From Glandiceps talaboti (Eukaryota; Hemichordata; Enteropneusta; Spengelidae): a DNA stretch of 64,000 bases. Position 1 is the stretch's first letter. Every line of letters starts with the position of its first letter. Shown piece by piece: positions 1 through 11,410 of this stretch. The DNA is taken from NCBI RefSeq assembly GCF_964340395.1, contig NC_135551.1, forward strand, positions 814,001 to 878,000. Reading direction: 5' to 3'. Under the pieces are notes generated by a model that had not been told where the DNA came from, ran no database searches, and saw only the letters and a list, made by a program, of their open reading frames with translations. The position numbers and the translations under genes are program-made.

Positions 1-361
1 CTCTGTAGTTTGACCTACTCTATCCATCCTCTGTAGTTTGACCTACTCTACCCTTCCTCTGTAGTTTGACCTACTCTATCCATCCTCTGTAGTTTGACCT
101 ACTCTATCCTTCCTCTGTAGTTTGACCTACTCTACCCTTCCTCTGTAGTTTGACCTACTCTACCCTTCCTCTGTAGTTTGACCTACTCTACCCTTCCTCT
201 GTAGTTTGACCTACTCTACCCTTCCTCTGTAGTTTGACCTACTCTACCCTTCCTCTGTAGTTTGACCTACTCTACCCTTCCTCTGTAGTTTGACCTACTC
301 TACCCTTCCTCTGTAGTTTGACCTACTCTACCCTTCCTCGGTAGTTTGACCTACTCTGCCC
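1..361. repeat. 28-bp minisatellite, about 13 copies
   Basis: Head-to-tail copies of a 28-bp unit that starts CTCTGTAGTTTGACCTACTC and ends TACCCTTC. Variants TATCCATC and TATCCTTC occur only in the first five units, and the last unit has CTCGG and CTGCC changes. The array is cut by the window's left edge, so its true length is unknown. Its near-identity suggests recent expansion. No coding or regulatory role is visible. Confidence 0.95.
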
Positions 362-391
362 TTTAAAGTGGCACAAGTTGAATTCATAAGC

Positions 392-436
392 TTTTTAGCA
401 CAGCTGAACTGATAAATTTTAGTAGTGCTATAGGCA

Positions 437-485
<49 letters not shown>

Positions 486-655
486 TGTGGATGGATGTGT
501 GTGTGTGTGTGTAAACAACTTCAAGTCAAAAACCGATTTCCCTAATATTTGGTGGTTATATTACCTTGGGTGTCAAGTTTGAAAATTGTTCAAATCGATA
601 CCACCGATGTGTGATTTGGTTAAAGAAATGTGATTGGCCATTGGCACTTTTATAA
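392..655 (+). repeat. R1 interspersed repeat, 5' part only
   Basis: Starts with TTTTTAGCACAGCTGAACTG, followed by an imperfect inverted partner (AGTAGTGCTATAGGCAT). A (GT)n run, GTAAACAACTT and the R1 core phrase (ATATTTGGTGGTTATATTACC) come next. It matches the first ~280 bp of the longer R1 copies at 28870 and 5173 and then stops, so this copy is 3'-truncated. No protein is encoded. Confidence 0.75.
439..512 (+). repeat. (GT)n microsatellite inside R1
   Basis: Nearly pure GT dinucleotides with one interruption (GAGTGTGGATGGAT). It sits at the same place as the GT runs in the other R1 copies, so it belongs to the element rather than being an independent microsatellite. Confidence 0.9.
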
Positions 656-1257
656 CTCAATTGAAAGTACTTCAAAAAGTTTCAAATTGATTAAAGTAGT
701 CTTGCGTATTGTTACTGTCGATGCATGTCTTCTATGATATTACTGTTTGTGTTTTGGAATTCTTTGAACTGTTCATTGTATAGTAGGGAGTACCTGTATA
801 TCTTTTGATGTGTATGACATAATGGGATCCTTCATTTAGTGATATCCTAATACCAGGTTTGAATTCAATTAATTGCAAGTGACAATTAAGTATACATCAG
901 TAAGTCATGGGTACCTTTTAATTTACTGAAAAAATGACATTCCAAAAACATAAACTCAGCTTATGTATCTTTAAAGTTCAGTGGTCATCCGATACATAAA
1001 TACAGATGCAATGTTGTTTGTTTGTTTGTTGACCATGATGCATTGCATCACAACCACTAAGGACAAGTTCAGGATAAAACCATTTGCGATCTTTTGGTTA
1101 GCCTGTCCACAGTGCTGGAGCTGTGACTGTGCTAGCTGTGGTATACATCGACAGCTGGCATACCTGTAGTCACAGCTATAGCAATGTGGATGGGCTAACT
1201 AACATAGAGAAATTATGAGTAGGAAAGTTTTAACACTGAAATATTTTGTGTGTACAG
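656..1257. other. Intron sequence, nothing recognised
   Basis: About 600 bp of AT-rich sequence with stops in all frames except for short open stretches. It ends in the AG acceptor of the first TAB exon. I see no repeat family or conserved coding here. Confidence 0.5.
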
Positions 1258-1354
1258 GCAGAACATATAGCCAAATTACGAGGTGAGAATAGATCACTAC
1301 AAACAGATATACAACTATTGTCAAGAGAAGTGGAACTTATAAGAAGTGACCAAG
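1258..1354 (+). CDS. TAB2/3: TAB2/TAB3 homologue, coiled-coil exon
   Basis: This 97-bp exon is bounded by an acceptor (TGTGTACAG) and a consensus donor (CAAG/GTAAGA). It opens in phase 0 and ends with one extra base. It encodes 32 residues including LRGENRSLQTDIQLLSREVE, a heptad-like coiled coil that matches the segment just before the linker and zinc finger in vertebrate TAB2 and TAB3. Those proteins use this region to bind and activate the kinase TAK1 in cytoplasmic TLR/IL-1/TNF to NF-kB signalling. The identity rests mostly on the two downstream exons, which join in exact phase (1+2 bases, twice). Exons for the N-terminal CUE domain and central region must lie left of this window. TAB2 and TAB3 are vertebrate paralogues, so an invertebrate gene is best called TAB2/3. 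Confidence 0.82.
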
Positions 1355-2051
1355 GTAAGAAATGTGTTATGGGTTTACTATCAACTTGTACACTGAGTTG
1401 ATAAAGATTGATGGCAAATTATATGTTCTCACACTTCAGGCTTTCCAAAATATCAAATGTACAGGTTAGAATTTATAATTACATTAATTTATTTCCAAGC
1501 TAGTAAGAGTGATGTACAGGTTGGAATTTGTAAATCCGCCAATTAATAAATTTATTTATAAATAATTTATAAAAACAAACATAGATTTTGCCTGATCACT
1601 TCACTTATCCACTCGTACTTTACCTTTTTAAACTTGTAATTCATGGAAATTTCAATAGATATATCATTTTGAGAACTATGATAGTCTAGTGTGAATGTAT
1701 ATTTACCACTGCACTACTAAGGAAGGTGGAATCTCACTCATGCTACAAAGTCACAATCACTTCAGTGGACTTCTCGGCATAAAACGTTCGATCTGTGCAT
1801 GCATGTGTGTTTCACTTACACATTCGTACGTACTGCTGAAATTAAACTGCTGGTTACAATGTTGCAAATTTTGTCCAAAGCCCTAATGTTCTGTATACAT
1901 TGACAGCTGTGAAAGCTAACCACTTTGTCATGTTGACCATGCAATGTATCGTTGGAAAGCTAGAAATATGGTCTAGAAAAGTTTGCTTTTAAAAATAATA
2001 CCCACACTGTCAATAAAAGCATCTCAGAATGAAAATTTGGGGAAAATATGA
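1355..2051. other. Intron 1 sequence, nothing recognised
   Basis: The first ~700 bp of intron 1 after the GTAAGA donor. AT-rich, with short direct similarities such as GATGTACAGGTT/AATGTACAGGTT near 1450-1520. No element termini or coding were recognised. Confidence 0.5.
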
Positions 2052-2125
2052 TTTTTAGCACAAGGTTCAGTACTGCTATAGGCATGGCAAAGTGTCTCTG
2101 TCTGTCTGTCGGTCTCTGTCTTTGG

Positions 2126-2162
<37 letters not shown>

Positions 2163-2990
2163 CAACTTAAAGTCAAAAACTGCTTGACCAATTACTTTGA
2201 TATTTGGTAGTCATGTTACTTCTGGTGTCTAGTTGGGAAATTGTTCAAATGAAAATGATTGCATCAGAGATGTGGGTTTTGGGTCAAAAAATGTGATTTT
2301 TGGTGAAAAACTTACTACTGGGCAGATTGGCATGAAATTTGGTGGGAACATTCTTAGATGTGAATAAATTAGGATTTGTTCATGACGTGATGATTCCCTT
2401 AGTAATATGCAAATTAGGGCTATAACCTATAATTCCAAAAGTACTCGGCAGATTAAAGTGAAATTTGACATGGATGCATCTGTGGGTGTATAGATGAAGA
2501 AATATTAAGCATACAATGATCTCATCAGTAATATGTAAATTTGGTGTAAAAATGTGAATTTTGGTCAAAAATTTATATCTCAAATAGTACTCGGTCAATA
2601 AGAATGAAACTTGGTGAGACGATTCTAGAAGTGTTATTCTGCAGATTTTCTTCAAAATGTTTTATGCAATTGACCCTTAGCAACCACCAAATGGCAGTAT
2701 ATTTTGGTCAAATAACAACATCATCTGGTAGGCAAGTGAGTAAACACTCAAAAAATGTATGCAAATATCCTTAACAACCATGACCACACCCATAGCAACA
2801 GCCAAACAATTGTGCATTTCACAAAGATAACTGGGATTCTCAGACAAGTGAACAAACATTCAAAACGTGTGTGCCAGTGTGCCTAGCAACAGGACCACAC
2901 CCATAGCAACAGCCAAATGATCGCGTATATTGCAAAGATAACAACAGGGCTTGATAAGCAACTTGACGAAATCATTCAGCAAATGAACAC
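2052..2990 (+). repeat. R1 interspersed repeat, nearly complete
   Basis: Starts TTTTTAGCACAAGGTTCAGT, followed by CTGT and GT runs. It then shows several ~160-bp internal modules, each with 'TGATCCCATCAGTGATATGCAAATTAGG'-like words (degenerate here), 'TTTTGGTCAAAAA' and a 'GGCAGATTGGCATGAAATTT' phrase. The 3' part has alternating CCTAGCAAC..GACCAC..CCCATAGCAACAGCCAAATGAT modules. The order matches the copies at 5173 and 28870. The short open frames in this stretch are repeat by-products. Confidence 0.8.
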
Positions 2991-3299
2991 GACAAGTGAG
3001 CTAGACCATCATGCAGTGCGATTTGTATGCTCGCGTATACCTTCAGAGGACGCCATCTTAAATCTCATATCTTCCCTATACTACTACATGCAATGCTTTG
3101 AAGCGTAGCAGAGGGCGGAAGTTCACCATCCTCGTTCACAAGTTATTTCTGGAAATCGAAATTCTGCTATTTTTAGTACATTTTGAATTTTTTTCCTACG
3201 GCAATTCTATCGTATACCACAGTAATATCAATAAAATGCCATTTTTGGTCAAATTTAGGTGTTTTTTCGATTCTCTTAATTCATAAACTTATGAGGCTT

Positions 3300-3468
3300 T
3301 AATCCTATGCGCTTAAATGGCTGCAATGGATTGTATGCTCCCCGGGGAGTTGATGAAGACTAAAGGGCCATTGTGCTGTTCTGATCCGAGCCAGGGGTAA
3401 TAATTGTAAAGCGCTTTGAGCATGGAGTGGGAAAGCGCTATATAAGAACCCAACATTATTATTATTAT
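3300..3468 (+). mobile_element. SINE-like 3' part
   Basis: The segment GTAAAGCGCTTTGAGC..GGAAAGCGCTATATAAG followed by an (ATT)n tail is the widespread 3' tail of V-SINE/L2-type SINEs in aquatic animals. Upstream GC-rich words (GCTCCCCGGGGAG, GATCCGAGCCAGGGG) probably belong to the body. No A-box or B-box promoter was recognised, so the 5' end is uncertain. The ~300 bp before it (2991-3299) has nothing else recognisable. Confidence 0.7.
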
Positions 3469-3639
3469 GTTGTTGGAAAAGCCACTACATGTGACAATCA
3501 GCTGAAATGAAAACAAACTACGTTTGCACATTTGTATTTGTGCATTTATTGTCATTTTTAGAAAATTCACAAATTTTGGGATTTTTGTCACATTTTAAAG
3601 TTGTCTATCTCTACGTTTTTCAAAATCCATGAACGAAGA

Positions 3640-4890
3640 ATTGTAGTACGTGTGAATATGAATCGAATGATATACTTTGTACTTAGGCACGTTGTGAATT
3701 CTGTGATGGAGATAGGATTTGAACGTAGTCCTTGCAGTCATATAGAATTTTCAAAAATGTCATGTCACCATGTAATGATGTATGACAACTATGGGACAGC
3801 AGCAGGTTCGTAAATCGTCAACAGGTATGTTCTATACAAAGCATTTATCCCCCAAAATCGGTGAATTACGTGATGCAACAAACTATGGCTTTCGAGAGAA
3901 AATAAATTCGTAACCGTGAATAAATGTTTGTGTACTTTTATTAATTGTAAATATGAGACAGTAAGCAGCAGGGTCGTAAATCTTTACCTGTATTTTCTGT
4001 GGACAATCGGTGCCACGGTGGTGCACATGGACGGTGTAACGAGTATCATGCTAGGCACAACATTAGTCGAGTTACGTGTACACCGTAAAACGGTATATGC
4101 TTGTAATGCTGTCACTCAGTAAATTGTATCATGTACTAATATTATATTCTGGCCTTTGAGTGAGAAATGAGACAAATAAAATTTATAACTGTAAGTACAC
4201 TACGTAAATGTATCTACTTGTACCGTACTACTGGTATATTGATTGCGATTGTTGGATGGCTGGGTTGTAAATCATTGTATTTTCTACAAAGAAGTGATGT
4301 GCACGGTGCATACTCCATCCCAGCCCCGGACGCCATCATCACACAGGCCATGTGTTTTGTACAGTAGTGTAAACACCTCTGTAATTACGCTCTAACTTTC
4401 GAGCAATCAACCCGGAGAAATAAAATTCAGTCAATAAAATTATAACTGTGAATAGATGTTTGTACTTTTAATAGTCTAAATTGTGATTATGATACGGCAG
4501 GGTCGCAAACCACGATAAGTAAACGATGTATGCCCGGATGCTATGCAGAGAGCAGATAAACTTAGACCCACGTACGCTACGCTATTACGAGCATGCACCA
4601 CAGCTCGGTAAATTATGTGTACTAAACCCTGGCTTTTGAGCAAAAAGAAAGAGACAAATAAATTCATGACTGAGTAAATTTTATTTCTTTTTAATGATTA
4701 CTTTGGGAGAGCAGGGATGACGCGATAGCCATCAGATATTTTCTTCAAAAGTGACATATACAACGTAATGCATGTGTAGAACCAACAACAACGTATGTGT
4801 CAGCGCCACGCCTTCGATCTCCTCACATACAAATCATACTGCATTTTGGGTAATCTGACGTGCTGTGCACCTATACCTCGTATGGATCAG
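3640..4890 (+). repeat. Degenerate ~245-bp tandem repeat
   Basis: Several diverged units share, in order, 'GCAGGGTCGTAAA' (about 3798, 3966, 4257, 4496 and 4709 in variant forms), a GTGCAC-containing stretch, 'CTTTTGAGCAA..GAGACAAATAAATTCATAACTGTG' and 'AATAAATGTTTGTACTTTTAAT'. The conserved GAG..AATAAA block recurs near 3890, 4150, 4395 and 4630, a spacing of ~235-265 bp. The units have drifted far apart, so this is an old array. Short open frames in it are not conserved between units. Confidence 0.55.
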
Positions 4891-5172
4891 CAGCTGGATA
4901 AACAATTTCAAAAACTGTACAGTTGTGGTACATGCCATTGGTGCTATTTTTCTGCCTGACTATGATGTGGCAATCGGAGTCCGATTGTATAAGGTTTACC
5001 TGCTGAACACAAATGCTGGCTAGACGAAGTTGATCCGAGCTATTTTCAAAACAAACATCCTACAAACATATATAATTCATGTCAATTTTGGTCAATGTTG
5101 CAGTGATACAGCCAGCAAATGAACCATATAAGACAGATATGATTGTTCTAAAGTTTAGCACATGTTGACAGA

Positions 5173-6075
5173 TTTTTAGCACACCTGAAGTTGAGTAGTG
5201 TTATAAGCATGGCAAAGTGGCCGTCTGTCTTGTAGATGTGTTCATGTATGTGTGTAAACAACTTAAAGTGAAAAAGCACTAGACCGATTGCCTTGATATT
5301 TGGTGGGTATATTACCTTGGGTGTCTAGTTTGGAAATTGTTTAAATCAAAATGATCTTACCATTTGTGTGTGATTTGGGTAAAAAAATGTGATTTTTGGT
5401 CCAAAAATGTAAACACAAAAAGTACTGGGTAGATGGGTCTGAAATTTAATGGGGACGTTCATAGTGGTGTTTAGATTGCAAATTGTTCATAACATGATGG
5501 TCTCGTTAGTGATATGCACATTAGGGCTAAGAATGTGTCTTTTTGGTCAAAAATCAAATATTCCTAAACTACCAAGCAGATTGGGCTGAAATTTAATGGA
5601 GATGCATCTGGGCATGTGAACATGAAGCTGTATTCACAATGTGGGTGATACCATCAATGATATGGAAAATAGGTCTTAAAATGTCAATTTTGGTCAAAAC
5701 CTTATTATCTTGAAACTGCATGGTGATTGGGGTTGAAACTTGGTGGGGATGTTTCTAGAGGTGTTATTCGGCAGTTATTGTTGAGCACATTATGACACAA
5801 TTGGTCATAGCAACCATCACCACACCCTTAGCAACATGAAATGACGATGCATATTACAATGATGACAACAGGGATGGGTAGCTTAGTGAATACAGATTCA
5901 AAATATGTATACAAATATTCCTAGCAACAGGACCACGCTCAAAACAACAGCTTAATGATGGTGTATATTGCGAAGTGAAAGATTCCACAAATGTATGCAA
6001 ATATGCCTAGCAACAAGACTATTCCCATAGTGTCAGGTAAATACAGTTGTGCTACAATGCCAAATGCTATACTTT
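5173..6075 (+). repeat. R1 interspersed repeat, near full length
   Basis: Begins GATTTTTAGCACACCTGAAG. It has a reduced CTGT/GT tract, at least three internal ~160-bp modules (..GATATGCACATTAGGGCT.. / ..GGCTGAAATTTAATGG..), the AGCAAC/CCACACC modules, and the 3' end AGTTGTGCTACAATGCCAAATGCT. It gives the closest unbroken reference for the R1 copy split at 23872/28490. The preceding ~280 bp (4891-5172) has no recognised feature. Confidence 0.8.
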
Positions 6076-6677
6076 CATAGTTACTGTATCAGTCATCTCA
6101 TGTAAATTACAACAGTGAACCAGATTTAAAGTGAATGCCTCCCGTAAGAGCAAATCATAAATTTTTGGGCCTACACACATTGTTGGAATACAAATTCTAA
6201 AGTACATGATGTACCACTTAATTGGAAAATTGCTTGCACAGTTAACATATTGCCTAATTATTTTTAAAACAAAACAGATTATGCAAATTAATCATATAGA
6301 TTATAAGTTACATCATCAAGCTTTAAATGACACATGCACTTCTTTACCATCGACCATCAAAACATATACAAAATTATCTGAAATTTTAAGTTTGCATTCT
6401 TAAGAAATAGCCTAATTACCGAAAATCATTCCTTATGCCACAAATAAGTCATAAGATTAAACAAGTATATCAACAGACTTTAGAGGATGGGTTATGGTTG
6501 ATGTATGTACCAAATTATATGGAATTTGAAACGTGCATTCCAAAGATATAGCTTAATTACTGGAGATCATTAATTATTCAAAAATCTCATTGAAAGTGAA
6601 GGTTATGTCAACAAACTTGTGTGCATTGTTATGGTTGGTATATGTATCAAATTCTATGAAATTTGAAGCTTGCATTC
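6076..6677 (+). repeat. R4 family fragments
   Basis: The words 'GTATGTACCAAATTATATGGAATTTGAA', 'GCATTCCAAAGATATAGC' and 'TTAATTACTGGAGATCATTAATTATTC' recur in two to three diverged ~150-bp modules. They also recur at 10065-11460 and 15230-15400. The start (AACCAGATTTAAAGTGAATGC) matches 11448-11470. The R4 copy is interrupted at 6678 by a TTAA-flanked element and resumes at 7769. Confidence 0.65.
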
Positions 6678-6681
6678 TTAA

Positions 6682-7764
6682 CCCTTCAGATGCCATAGAC
6701 TTTCCATGCAAATGACCCCCTAGGCCAAGGACTTTTTAGGTTGCACACAGTTGTACACAATGTTTTGATAGTGATCATTTTACACCAAAACAGGTGGGAT
6801 ATGGTCTCATCTACAAGTAAATCAATAATTATGAAATATTGAATTTCAGTTTACATGAATGTATGGTCAGTAACTTGACCATGGAATTAGGGAAAATTGG
6901 AATAAAACACATTTTTGGTCAAAAAATCATGTGAAATTTAGTTTCTTGATAAGTACAAGGGTTACAATTGGAAATTAGCTGTAAAAAGTAATAGACAGAT
7001 AGTATGGATGTTGAGTAAAATATTTATCAATCAACAAGTACTCGCCTTCCATGTTTACAGTAAATACAAACATATTTGCATATTTCATATATACAAATAC
7101 TACATACATATAAGTCTAAAGATAGCAGCATAACGATATGTCTCACGGACGATTATATCCAACACTTCATCTGTTAACAAAAATCTGAGGAAAGACAACG
7201 ATGTAGATTCTGCCGTAACTTCTTCATGTAAACCAACCTTGGCATTATCACAAGGCATTTGGATTTGTGGTTTGTCATCGGCAGGATCACAGGACCTGCC
7301 ATTGACGACATCAGTCCAAAAGTTGAAGTCATCGGGAGGGTTTTCGATAAGTTCTAATAGGATAAAACTTACTTCATCAAACCCGTAAAATTCTTCATCA
7401 TCATCGCTATCACTGTCTAGAAAGTGTCGAGGAAACACTCTTTGTCTTCCGGGTTTACTTTGTTCAATATATCAGCATAATGTCGAAGGTCAACATCCAT
7501 ATTCATAGTGGCCGCCATATTACGCATTGCTAAGTAGGTGCTATTTGCATTTGGTGGCAAAAAGTGAAAGAAATCGAACACTTGACTGTTTCCCGCCTCA
7601 ATAAATTAATATTTAATGAGATAACATCGTGTACATCATTACTTATTATGGGCATGAAGGGCGGGACAACGATAACCTGTTACATCATCACTTTATTTAC
7701 AGCATATGCAAATGATATTGTCGTTGATATCAACGACGTGGCCTAGAATGCGGCATCACAAGGG
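6682..7764. mobile_element. P1: piggyBac-type element, TTAA-flanked
   Basis: The element is bounded by TTAA on both sides (6678-6681 and 7765-7768), the target duplication of the piggyBac superfamily. Its ends are imperfect inverted repeats: CCCTTCAGATGCC at the left, and CCCTTGTGATGCC read from the right. At 1,083 bp it is too short for a ~600-residue transposase and keeps only an N-terminal coding remnant on the minus strand. The flanks rejoin as one R4 repeat, supporting a clean insertion. A second copy (P2) lies at 17656. Confidence 0.8.
7100..7510 (-). pseudogene. piggyBac transposase N-terminal remnant
   Basis: A minus-strand frame (7100-7438) carries an acidic stretch (DSDSDDDEEFYGFDE) and then SFLRFLLTDEVLDIIVRETY. 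This resembles the 'FFTDEL..IV.ETNRYA' segment at the start of the conserved part of piggyBac transposases. The frame upstream (from an ATG near 7510: MAATMNMDVDLRHYADILNK) connects only after a frameshift near 7440. The catalytic DDD core is absent, so the remnant cannot make an active transposase. The family match is by motif only. Confidence 0.6.
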
Positions 7765-7793
7765 TTAAGATAAAGCGGAATTACCGAATGTCA

Positions 7794-8831
7794 TTAATTA
7801 TCAACAAACTTTATATATGTTATTTGCCAAATACGCGAAAATATTTGCTGCGAGAGATAATTTGTTCTGGTAATAACCGCGAGCCTTCTTTCCCCCAGTC
7901 GCGACACTTTGAACCAGTAGTTTGGACTGTTATCATTAGCGGCGATGTAGAAGGGAGATGAGTCAGATAGTGTTTGGGGTGGTCCACGGTCACGGGACAG
8001 TTTATGCGCTGCTACTGGACATTTATCATTTCCCATGGCGAACATCTTTGGTTTGAAGGCACGCTCCTGTAGCGTTGCACCGGTACGTGTTTTCGTTAAC
8101 CTTTCCTCAAACTGTAGAAACTCTTTTCCACAAGTTGTCGTTTGTAGTGTTACATCACCCCACATCATGTCATAATGTTCTGTTACACCGCGTAGACCAA
8201 AATGTTTCGTATTGTTCAGCCAGACCGTATTTAACAATGCTCGGGGATTCTGTACAGCTAGTAACCCCTTTTCATACAACACAGTTTCGTCGTCAGCAGA
8301 AAAGGCAATGCTTGCGTTAGGTTTTCAACCCTTTCCTTCCTTCTTCACCATTTTTCTCTTTGCTGCGAGTACGTTTCTTGATGTTGTAAATTCGTCATCC
8401 AATATGATACTTCTGTCGTAGTTATTCAGCCTGAGATGATGATCGACAGAGCGCTGGAAACTCGACAGCGTATCTGGCTCAAATTTGCTCCCATCTTTTT
8501 TGACGATATTCTTATAAAATCTTTGCAGATATTAATCCAAAATACTCGGTGGAATTTCTTCAAGGGGCTTCGTTTCGTTGTACTGATCGTGTATAGAACT
8601 TTGGAATCGATGTACATCGTAGTTAGTTTTCTTCACTGTGTTTTTGTTTTGTTGTCCGCTGATGAATTCGCTGATTTCTTCAGCATCAAAACTGAACTTC
8701 TGCTGTAAAATTTCATTTTGTTGTACACATGTAATGTCGATGTCGCTGATATCATCTTCATTCTCTGACGGAATGTCCAAACACTTTACGTTGAAATCAG
8801 GCATAATGCCTGTTGCTCTCATGCGAGCCAT
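7794..8831 (-). pseudogene. Crypton-derived DUF3504-type gene, two internal stops
   Basis: One minus-strand frame runs from ATG at 8831 to 7794, broken only by TAA at 8532-8534 and TGA at 8325-8327. The C-terminal half contains WLNNTKHFGLRGVTEHYDMM, then GKEFLQFEERLTKTRTG, FKPKMFA and SPFYIA. This is the ordered signature of the Crypton-derived DUF3504 domain of ZMYM2/QRICH1-type proteins and many invertebrate relatives. The N-terminal part (FSFDAEEISEFISGQQNKNT) matches the usual lead-in of such proteins, where 'xNTxK' precedes the helical region. Past 'FKVSRLGERRL' the frame ends in unrelated residues, so the 3' end is truncated. No flanking termini were found. It is either a decayed transposon-related gene or a retrocopy; intact paralogues probably exist elsewhere. 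Confidence 0.7.
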
Positions 8832-8902
8832 GACTCAATTTTAGTTTTGTACGAAGTTGTATATCAAAAAATGTCGTCTGCTACGCAAGTAGACCGATGT
8901 AG

Positions 8903-9795
8903 TTAGTCCCCGCGGACGAAGTCCGGAACGGGGACTTATGGATTGGGTTCCGTCTGTCCGTCCGTCCATCCGTCCGTCCGTCCATCCGTCCGTCCGTCCG
9001 CAGCTGTTTCTTGGAGATGCCTGGACTGATTTTTTTCAAACTTGGTACAGGGGCAACATACTATGGCATACATATGCACGTCATTTTGTTTTATGATACG
9101 ATCCAATATGGCCGCCTAGCAACCATTTTGTTTGCGAATTTTCCCTGTCTAGAGCCATAACTCGGACATGCTTTAACAGATCTCATTCAAAGTTGGTATT
9201 AGGACAGTGTTCTATGACATACATGTGCATATTCATTGTTGTCATGATACGGTCCAATATGGCCGCCAAGCAGCCATTTTGTTTGTGAATTTTCATGTCC
9301 AAAGCCATAACTCAGACATGCTTGAACAGATCTCATTCAAAGTTGGTATTAGGACAGTGTTCTATGACATACATGTGCATATCCATTTTCATTGTGATAC
9401 GATCCAATATGGCTGCCTGCCAGCCATTTTGTTTGTGAATTTTCCATGTCCAAAGCCATAACTCAGACATGCTTAAACAGATCTCATTCAAAGTTGGTAT
9501 TAGGACAGTGTTCAATGACATACATGTGCATATCCATTTTCGTCGTGATACGATCCAATATGGCTGCCTGGCAGCCATTTTGTTGGTGAATTTTCCATGT
9601 CCAAAGCCATAACTCAGACTCCATTTTCTTCGTGATATGATCCCCCATACCCAACCAATCCTTTATTGTTGGAGGCATATTCCATGTCCAACAAGCACAC
9701 ACAACATATCTAAGTCTGTTTGTTTTAGGTTCACAAATGTTGTTGCGTGATCAGAGTAGTGATAATTCCTTAAAACCTAATTATTGTTGAGGGTA
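8903..9795 (+). repeat. R3 interspersed repeat with ~150-bp internal modules
   Basis: Starts TTAGTCCCCGCGGACGAAGT, with a short GC-rich hairpin (GGACGAAGTCC / CCCCG..CGGGG), followed by (GTCC)n/(CATCC)n. It then has four to five tandem ~150-bp modules containing 'CATAACTCAGACATGCTTGA', 'AGTTGGTATTAGGACAGTGT', 'GACATACATGTGCATAT' and 'GATACGATCCAATATGGC'. It ends with 'GTTGTTGCGTGATCAGAGTAG'. Another copy is at 58075 and a 3' fragment at 15545. The open frames on both strands here simply follow the module period. The next ~270 bp (9796-10064) has no recognised feature. Confidence 0.8.
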
Positions 9796-10064
9796 GTAAA
9801 AATATCCCTACTATCAATTTATATAACAACAAATCAAACATGCTATTGTATTTATTTATTTATGTATTTATTTATCTAATCTAAGAATATAATTAGTGTT
9901 TTCTAAACTAGGAATTAGCACTATTTTGTTTGTTTATGAAAGAAACTTTTGGTCACATGATACAACAAGCGAAAATACGGCTGTTGGTGAAAAATACGCC
10001 TGTGTATCTGCAGGGCTCTCGACCAATCAGAATGCGAGATTGGTGACAGGTGACGTATAAAGGA

Positions 10065-11368
10065 TTATATGCGCTTAGTTATGGTTAGCTAATGTACTAA
10101 ATTATATTGAAATTGAAGTATGCATTTTTTCTTCCGTAAGGAAGAGATGTATTTAGTGGGAGTAAGGCTGTGTGTGTGAGTCTGTCTGTCTGTCTGTGTG
10201 TGTCATCGTTTTCTCCATAACGGCTGTCTCAATTCAAACGAAATTTTGAAGATGTATTCTGTAGGGTAATAGCAATTTACGTAATTAATGGTTTTCGGGA
10301 ATTAGGCTATATCTCAAGAATGCATGCTTCAAATTCATTATAACTTGATACATACATTTGTGATACCAAAGCGCATCTGTCCTGAAAATATTACTAAATG
10401 TAGCATTTAGTTTTAATAAGTTATTGACATATTTTCAGTAGGCCACAAAAAAGAAAAAATAGTTTCTCGCCAGGAACTGTTGTCTAAAGTGGTGCGACTA
10501 TGCGATTATTTTTTTTACATTCTCAACAAATGTTAATCAAACGACTTATCATTGCAGTTACTGTTCTTTTTATTTAGTACTTTACAGTAAGTGTGTATGG
10601 GGGTCAAATGTCATAGGCTAGTTCATGATTAGCTTTGCAGTTGTCTTCACTGGTGGCAATTAATGTAGGGAGAGTTACTTTTGTGTTTTCCCTTTCATCT
10701 GCAGACTGAATTGGCTTACGGAAGAAAAAATTAATGCAGGAAGGGGGGTACTTTAGTGATGGGCGCGGACCAGAGACAATTTTCTTTTTTTCGCCTTTAA
10801 AACTCTTTCTACGGTGAGTGCTATGCTACAACATTCTGTAAAGCTTCACATTACATGTTGTGGTTGGCCAGGAGATCACTAACAGCAATGGTCAAATAGC
10901 AATCAATGAGAAAAAATAACTTATTGCATTTCTTCTGTTGTATTCCAACAATTGTCTGTAGGAACGACAATCTCAAAACCTTGTCCTTACGGAAGACATT
11001 CAGTTTAAATCTGGTTAAGATATGGCCTAATTACCAAAATTCATTAATTTTGCAAATTATTCTAAAAATCTTTAACCTAAATCAACAAACCTTATAGGAC
11101 ATGTGCGCCTTGTTATGGTTAACATATGCACCAAATTGTATTGAATTTGAAGTATGCATTCCAAAGATATAACCTAATTACTCAAAACTATTAATTATGC
11201 AAATAACTGATTAATGTTCATTGAATGTTTACCAAAATCTAATCAGTTCTTGCCATTAGCATATGGAAGATGTGTAGCAAATTTCATTGTAATTGAGCCA
11301 GCCGTTTTTAAAAAAATGATGACACAGACAGACACACACAGACAGACAGACATACATACATACATACA

Positions 11369-11410
<42 letters not shown>

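Noticed and set aside
981-1169. 62-codon ORF just upstream of the coiled-coil exon as an extra TAB exon
   Set aside because: It has no similarity to TAB2/3 sequence and no convincing splice sites in phase with 1258.
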